Assembly: GCF_010015445.1 (NCBI RefSeq)
Contig: NC_053114.1
Location: forward strand, 32,692,079-32,756,078
Source: Perca fluviatilis
Taxonomy: Eukaryota; Chordata; Actinopteri; Perciformes; Percidae
Reading direction: 5' to 3'
DNA length: 64,000 nucleotides
The notes below the pieces were generated by a model. The model worked only from the letters and a program-made list of their open reading frames with translations. It was not told the origin of the DNA and made no database searches. Made by a program: the position numbers and the translations under genes. This document shows, piece after piece, positions 57,803 through 64,000 of the stretch. Position 1 is the stretch's first letter. Each line of letters opens with the position of its first letter.

Positions 57803-58224
57803 TAACGTGAATTCAGTTTCCACACGGGCTCGGAAACGTGGTAAAACTACAACTAAATGACAAGAAAACACACAATGCTGATTGACTAACGTTACATCAC
57901 TCAGTATTAAGATTGTGCTTAACAACCAGTCATATAAAATACATCCACGTTAAAAACCCAAGCCTTGATACAAAAACACATTACAAATTGGCTAACCACA
58001 AACTCCAACCTTTCTACAGACAAAAACTCACTCGATGTCTGCCCAGCACAAACATTTTCCAACACAAGAATGCTGCTGAAGCAAAAGTGGATTATACTCC
58101 ACCACCCACATGCCACAACATAACTCACAAGCCTGAGTTGAACCACCACTGTCAAGTCTTATAGTTTTGCGCATCATACTGCCGTTAAAGATACCCCCCG
58201 ACCCATCTACAACACTGGACTCAC

Positions 58225-58396
58225 CATGAGCTGCATGCGACGCGTCTCGGTGCGCAGTCTCCCGAGGGGCCTTGTCCTTCCATTCAGCCAGGCATCTACG
58301 TGTGAGGTCTCTCTCGAAGGCCAGCTGCACCAGAGAATGTATCACTTCCAAGATCATCTGGACTGGAGACTGAAGTTGTGGTTCACTGACAGTCAC
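58225..58396 (-). CDS. Candidate unidentified exon, divergent to styx
   Basis: On the minus strand an open frame runs MTVSEPQLQSPVQM, ILEVIHSLVQLAFERDLTRR, CLAEWKDKAPRETAHRDASH and meets a good splice donor (CATG then gtgagtcc) at 58225/58224. The region is CpG-rich and the peptide is of normal composition with an amphipathic-looking helix. It begins 1.2 kb from the styx start in the opposite direction, a common head-to-head layout for housekeeping genes. I do not recognise the family. The frame continues past the donor without similarity or constraint that I can see. It could be chance or a retrocopy fragment. Confidence 0.25.
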
Positions 58397-58872
58397 ACAC
58401 CCGATCCCCCGCGAACCGATGACGGCGGCAGGGCTCCAGCCGCGGGTCTAATGTTAGCTTGGCCTTCCATCGTCATTTCGCCCCCTCCTTCTCCTACAAC
58501 TTTTCGTCCGAACCCAAGCTGAACTATTAATTTTATCGGTTGAATTCACTTTTACATTAAGCCACTTTCTTATATCCGTGATTATCACCAACCATTACTA
58601 TTTGCTAATGCTAGCTTCCAAAATTCTTTGTGCGGTGCCTTTAACCCTTGACCTCAAGGGTCACTTCAGGGGATTTCACACCGCAGCGCGGTAACTCGCC
58701 GCCTCCAGTCGTTTACACGTGGCCGGCTATTTTCATAAACATTTCAACCACTCCGGTTTCAAAAGGGGAAGCGGTTTTCATCACGGCGGTAGGAGTATAC
58801 TTTTTTTGGAAAACGCTCTTGCAAGTGGTGGTTGCCGTTGGGGGGGTGGGCAAAATTACCAAAATTACGAAT

Positions 58873-59010
58873 CCCACTATGGCCACGCCAAGACCCGCCC
58901 TACAAGCAGCTCGATTGGTTGGGGTTAGGCAATTTGACCTCGATGGGCGCCTGGCCAATAGTAGTGTGTGAATGCTATTGAAGGGCGGGTCTTGGCGTGG
59001 CCATAGTGGG
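58873..59010. repeat. 29-bp perfect inverted repeat (hairpin/MITE)
   Basis: CCCACTATGGCCACGCCAAG followed by ACCCGCCCT at 58873-58901 is repeated as an exact reverse complement at 58982-59010, with an 80-bp loop. Outer sequences GGATTTCACACCGC (~58670) and GGGGGTGTGAAACC (~59028) also pair, so a larger imperfect palindrome of ~370 bp may be a MITE. Confidence 0.85.
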
Positions 59011-59349
59011 AAAGAAATATCGCGCGCGGGGGTGTGAAACCAGTTGCGCAGTTTGCAATGTGCCAGATTCAAGGATACAGTCTATGGCCAGATTTGATGG
59101 TCGGCTGTCTTCCTCCTTAATTAGGCTACTGACAGTATCATTATAATTACAAAATAGTTATTATAATTAGAATAATGTATATGCTGTTATTTTGAGCAAT
59201 CTCTGGCACAATAATTAATCATTCAGGTTTGATGAAGATCTATCTTATTTCATCTTAAATTCACAAGTATGCCCCAAAACAGCGACGGGCCCCGCATCAC
59301 TATTTTCTCATATCCTGACCTGAGTGCTGTGCCCTTATATCGACCCATA

Positions 59350-59579
59350 GATATATAATATCGACCACGAGACGTCGCCATTGCTCTCCTCTCCTTCTTT
59401 CCACGAGTCAGTTTGCCTTTCTGCCGAGCGGTCATGTGACACATCTGTCAGGGGACAGCATGGCGGACATGCATGTGGAGCCTCAAAACAAATTTCACCG
59501 ATTGTCCAGTTAACCCCGCCGCGAGAAACATCGATATCGCGCGTGAAGCAGGGCCGGCGGTGCCCGAAAAGACAGCAGA
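59350..59579 (+). promoter_or_regulatory. styx: styx promoter/5' UTR region
   Basis: A GC-richer, CpG-containing stretch directly upstream of the styx start codon. It has an E-box-like GTCATGTGAC near 59431 and no obvious TATA box at a usual distance, consistent with a housekeeping-type promoter. The transcription start cannot be placed by eye. Confidence 0.4.
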
Positions 59580-62500
59580 ATGGACGAGGATAACAAACTT
59601 CAGTTCCCGTCTCTGCCTGCGACCAAGGAGGACCTTCTGGTGAGTGCACAACAGCCTGCGTTAGCCGATTTGCAATGTCTGTCTGGCTAATCTGAGCTAG
59701 CCTCCACTCCAGCAGCTGAGCAGCTAAAATATACGCAGGAAATGATTCGTGTTATAGGGCAGAAGCATAACGCATTTATGTGGATCTGGTGAACATGTTC
59801 GTGTGTTTCTTTAAATACGTCTGTGTCAGTATCTCTTCTTGGCTAACTAACGTTAAGGCACTGTTCACTGTGCCAACACTGAGTAGCATAGTCATCAAAC
59901 ATTAGCCACGTATGTCCTCGAAGTAAACCGGTAACGTTACTCATTTCTCACCCTGAGCTGGTGGCTGAAGTACCTCCAACAACTGTAACATCATCAAAGC
60001 AACTTCCCTCAGTTTCTAACCACGCTTTAAATTCCATTTTTACAGGACTGGGCTTATCCAATGAGACGAGACATGCAGGTATGTAAAATGAGTCTCTAGT
60101 CTGTATAGGGAAGAATAATACTTGGCAGTGGTTCACTATGCACCAAATCTGCTTCTAGTAGTAACCTATTGTGATGATATGATCATGTAATGTTTTTTTT
60201 TTTGCTGTCCAAAGTAATGATTGACAAAATGAGTAAGTGAAGGTGACATAATGAAGAGTTTTGTTTGATATGAAGCATAAGTGGAGCACAGTTGATTACA
60301 TTAAACACCAATGTGATTATTTGACGCGTGCATTGAATTAATTTACTATATTTTGATATACATCTTAAAAAATATTCCTACTAACATTAAATATGGTTTA
60401 AGTCATTTTAAATCGCCCAGCATTAATTCTGAGAGTAAGACTGTTTACAGCTTAGAGAAGCTGATATTTAAAGGCTCCATTTACACATACTGAATTGTTT
60501 TAATGGATATACTGGCTGTGAGAGCGTAGATCAAGGTCCCTCTTGGTTGTGGGCATTGGCGTGCATGCACATATACTAGTAAAGGCATGTTCGTAAAGAG
60601 GCTTACTGTCTTATCTTGCGTGAATAAACGTACCAGAGCTTTGGGCCATTCTTACTGCCTGTGCTGTTAGTGATGTTTTGCACTGTCTTTATTTTTAGGA
60701 GATATTACCGGGACTGTTTTTAGGTCCCTACTCTGCTGCAATGAAAAGCAAGGTAATGTTTTTTTTTTTTTTTTTTTTACAGAATTTAACCACAGGTACT
60801 TGGAGACAGTGACACAGAGAAACTAATACATTATTTGATCACATTTGTATAGCTCATATTGTTCTCTTCTTTCTCATTGTCTAGCTGCCAAGCCTTGAGA
60901 GACAGGGCATAACACATGTTGTGTGTGTCCGCCAAGACATTGAAGCCAATTTTATCAAACCTAATTTTCCTCATACATTTAGGTAAGAACTCACTGTGCG
61001 CTGTACATTGATGTGAACTGCCTTTTTATTTTCTTGCTAACCCCTTAATTAAACTGTTGTTGTGTCTTTGCAGATACCTTGTGTTAGATATTGCTGACAA
61101 TCCAGTGGAAAATATAATACGATTTTTCCCTTCAGTGAGTTACAAAGTGGGCTTTTTACTTCCTGTGTTTCATTGCGGTGAAATGTATGACATTTCACGA
61201 CATTTACACTATGGCTGATATACTATCATTCATTTTCCTCCTAACAGACTAAAGAGTTTATTGATGGCTGCTTAGCAACAGGAGGTAATGATGCATGCCA
61301 TTTCCATTTTTCATGTGTTAAGTAGAAAACATTTTTTTTATCAACAATCTTTTGTCCTGTTCTTTTAGGAAAGGTTCTGATTCATGGTAATGCAGGGATA
61401 TCAAGAAGGTGAGGTTTGTTTTGTTTTTCAATGTTCATTATATAATTTTTTGTATCTCATACACTGAATTTCCATTACATGTAACTGCTAAAGCATTTTT
61501 TTTTTTTATATTGTATTTATAATTACCTTGAATAAACGTTGAGCAGCAGAACCAAAATTACAGCTGGGAATATAAAACTGTCTATTTATTGTTTCAGTGC
61601 TGCCTTAGTAATTGCATACCTTATGGAAACATTTGGGATGAAATACAGGTGGGTGTTATGTTTTTTTTTTTTTTTACATCAAATTATGACTTTCTGTCTA
61701 AAGTCTAACTTTTTTTCATAAATGTATGATTTTTTTTTTTTAAGGATTTAGATGCACATTCCATTGTATTTTGTATCGGTATGTGACAATCATGTACGCC
61801 ATGCCTCGCATACATCTAGAGGTGTGTCTGCATTAAGCATAAATATAGAAAACTACATCAAATAAAGTGTGATAGTGTGCAAGTATAATAAAGAAATATA
61901 CTGCAGCATAATTGTTTGAATATAAAACATACAACTTGATGTTGTCAATGTTTTCCTGTAGTTACTGTGCTCAGGGGTATATGTCAGTATTTCAGCGGCT
62001 GTGGTTGTAACCTTTTGCTTTATTCACTTTATAGGGATGCATTCAGCCACGTCCAGGAGAGGAGGTTTTGCATCAACCCCAATGTGGGCTTTGTGCATCA
62101 GCTACAGGTAAGTCTTTACTTTGATTAATCAACATTACAGTCCAATCCAAAAGTACGCATGTTCAACCCATTCCCTTATTAAATAACTATACTACTAAGT
62201 TGTTAACGAAATATACTCTCTCAAGCTCCTTGACTTTAAAAGGCTAGGATACAGTATGTTAGGCTTTTAGCTTTCATTATAAGATCTTCTTCTGAGTTGC
62301 CCGCTTCTGGTGTGACACAGAAATTGTATTTCTATTTCTACGAATGCATGTACCACATCTGCTGTCTTCCTTTTTATTGGTCCCATTTAGCAATCCACTT
62401 ATTAATTGGACATCTGGCTCACAAGATACATTAGGATGAGTCGTCTCTTTTTGAGTTGCGTAAATCATGACAAGCTTGTGCATATTTGAAGGCACACTGT

Positions 62501-63358
62501 TTATACAGTATTGTGTGTGTGCATGCATGTTAAATCTGTCATGGGGCGTATGGATTCATGCACGCACTTTAAAAATGTGTCCAAAGCTTCTTTCTTTTCA
62601 CATTTTTATTTACAGCATTATATGTTGATATTCATAATAATAGGGTATTAACTTATTTTTGTTTCATAACTATAGAAATAAAATGATCCACTATCACTAA
62701 CGTTATTCACATTTATATTCACAATATCACAAATGATATATCCAGCTACAAAAAAGCCTGAAAGTAGGAAGTTAGAACGGAAGTACAAAGAGTCGTTCCC
62801 ATTAAGACGATACACCGTCTCACCTCGTCTCATTGGTGTAAACTGGCAGGTTTCTGGACGTCGTAGACCGCCGCGTTGAGAGTAATTGCAGATTTCAACT
62901 AGTCTTGTCCCGAATCTTTGGTCTGAACTGGGCTTTACTCCTCCGTCAAGATTTGACTGTGAGATTGGCCGTCGAATCGGGGTCCGTTGATCGAAGCGTT
63001 GAATAATCAATTATTCGGGGTCACTCCTAGTTGGATGTATACATATTTTGTTTTAAAGCGTGAATGCTGTGACTTGTTCACAATACCAGAGGTTCTTCTT
63101 TCAGTATTAATGAGGCAAAAGATCAGATTGTCAGCCTTTTTGAAGCATGTTCAGCGATGAAGACATCGTACCAAAACATACCGCGTTTCTGACTGTACTC
63201 ATTACTCGTACTGATATAAATTACTGAACTCTTATTGTTGTAATAATGAGTGTTTGTTTCCTAGGAATATGAAGCGATCTACCTAGCCAAATTAACCATT
63301 AAAATGATGTCACCTATGCAGTTGGGCAGGTCCTTCTCCTTACAAGCTGGGATGTCAG
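59580..63358 (+). CDS. styx: styx: serine/threonine/tyrosine-interacting pseudophosphatase (10 exons, 3'-incomplete)
   Basis: STYX is a catalytically dead dual-specificity phosphatase-fold protein; in mammals it binds ERK1/2 and FBXW7. Exons, all with AG/GT borders: 59580-59639, 60046-60078, 60699-60752, 60885-60982, 61074-61134, 61248-61284, 61369-61408, 61598-61648, 62035-62107, 63265-63358. They join in frame to 200 codons plus one base. The ATG has A at -3 and G at +4, and the start MDEDNKLQFPSLP matches the family. Landmarks: WAYPMRRDMQEILPGLFLGP (residues 22-41), IEANFIKPNF, YLVLDIADNPVENIIRFFP, then the signature-loop HGNAGISRS at 120-128 with Gly121 in place of catalytic Cys, and ERRFCINPNVGFVHQLQEYE. 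Human STYX is 223 residues; the missing last exon (about 23 residues starting GSLKR in mammals) is beyond the window. No frameshift or stop interrupts it. Confidence 0.97.
62630..63030. repeat. Repeat-like segment in styx intron 9
   Basis: CpG-rich relative to the intron. It ends TTGAATAATCAATTATTCGG then GGTCACTCCTA at ~63029, which resembles a hAT terminus of the TAGGAGTGACCCCGAATA type. The left terminus was not identified. Confidence 0.35.
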
Positions 63359-64000
63359 GTTTGTACATAATGTACTGCTAAGCTGCCACTGTCTCCTCAA
63401 TTTCTTTTTCGATTAGATAATACTTTATTCATCCCACAATGGGGAAATTCACTTGTTAGTTTTTGTTTCTCAGACAGACTTGTTCCAGAAACAAATTCAA
63501 AACAGGGTTGACTGGCATGTTATTTAGGCATGGTGTAGCGTTAGTTGTTTGTTTGGCACATTGTTGAGGCGGACATAATCTATCACCAGCGTTTAGTGAT
63601 GATGATCTAGAGCTGGGTTGCACATTTGTACAAAGCAGCTTTTAATGGCGATAGTTTTTTCTTTGAATCCACAATGGAGCTGGATCTTACTTGCTGGAAA
63701 ATCGGCAATTATGAGCGAGAGCCAGGTCTATTGGGTGATTTCTTACTGTATTCATCTTTTCTTTACAAGACGGACACGAACGTGCGCTTACATTCGAACA
63801 CTTGGAGCCATCGAGAACTGGCTCATCATTTTACCTTTTTAAGCGTCTTTTGTTCTTCCTGAATGGCGGGGACTTCACCCAGCACGGACTACCAAGTGTT
63901 CAGGGTTTGAGAAGTTCTTTAATCCAGGAGGGTTTACAGTTATCAAACTGGGTGTGTTGACGTATGCAGTATGTTTAGTTATTCTTTTTTTTTTTTTTTT
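63359..64000. other. styx intron 10 (partial)
   Basis: Begins with the donor gtttgt. Contains a LINE-tail-like word (ACTTTATTCATCCCACAATG followed by GGGAAATTC, 63421-63450), common in fish, and ends in a T-run. Two overlapping plus frames of 74-78 codons near 63620-63860 have no recognisable domain. Confidence 0.6.

Noticed and set aside
62648..63010. 120-codon minus ORF within styx intron 9 as a nested gene
   Set aside because: No recognisable domain; the segment looks repeat-derived with a hAT-like end at its right.

Overview
The window looks like euchromatic, gene-poor DNA from a teleost (ray-finned) fish. Three things point there: very long CA/TG microsatellites, a dense layering of DNA-transposon families typical of teleosts (hAT elements with TAGGGCTGGGCGAT-type ends, TTAA-target foldbacks, CACTA, PIF/Harbinger), and vertebrate GT-AG intron structure in the one clear host gene.

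That gene is styx, at the right end on the + strand. Ten coding exons between 59580 and 63358 join in frame to 200 codons plus one base and encode a serine/threonine/tyrosine-interacting pseudophosphatase. The catalytic Cys of the dual-specificity phosphatase signature is Gly (HGNAGISRS). The last exon lies beyond the window. Two other stretches have first-exon character but could not be identified: 53060-53485 (+) and 58225-58396 (-). Three AT-rich stretches (42110-42520, 47390-47610, 50440-50770) look like candidate conserved non-coding elements by composition only.

The remaining ~59 kb is mostly mobile DNA, and insertion order can often be read from target-site duplications (TSDs). From 1.7 to 16.9 kb: a 1.7-kb hAT (1688-3399), a TTAA element split by a hAT (5760-7842 / 5880-7187), a hAT with transposase remnant (9841-11566), a rearranged patch (11660-12585), two opposed tRNA-derived SINE-like copies, and a small hAT MITE. 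From 17.8 to 22.2 kb: a four-layer nest in which a SANT/Myb-like ORF is cut by a GGGACATT-ended element, itself cut by a hAT (18111-19248) and a TTAA foldback (19284-21048). That hAT carries a fragment resembling mitochondrial ribosomal protein gene mrps28. From 24.7 to 28.1 kb: two more hATs.

From 29.9 to 36.7 kb lies a palindromic CACTA composite. Two inverted copies of the same CACTA terminus flank degraded TNP2-like transposase pieces, a 5'-truncated LINE and a hAT whose ends sit at an inversion junction. Further right come a 30-bp minisatellite, a foldback (39172-40056), a Harbinger-like element with a SANT remnant (40265-41792), an R2-clade LINE endonuclease remnant (44221-45240, -), a repeat with a tRNA-like core (48882-49294), two small hATs, a TTAA palindrome (55738-56419) and a 29-bp perfect inverted repeat about 0.6 kb upstream of styx.

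All family names come from recognising termini, TSDs and protein motifs by eye; no database search was run.
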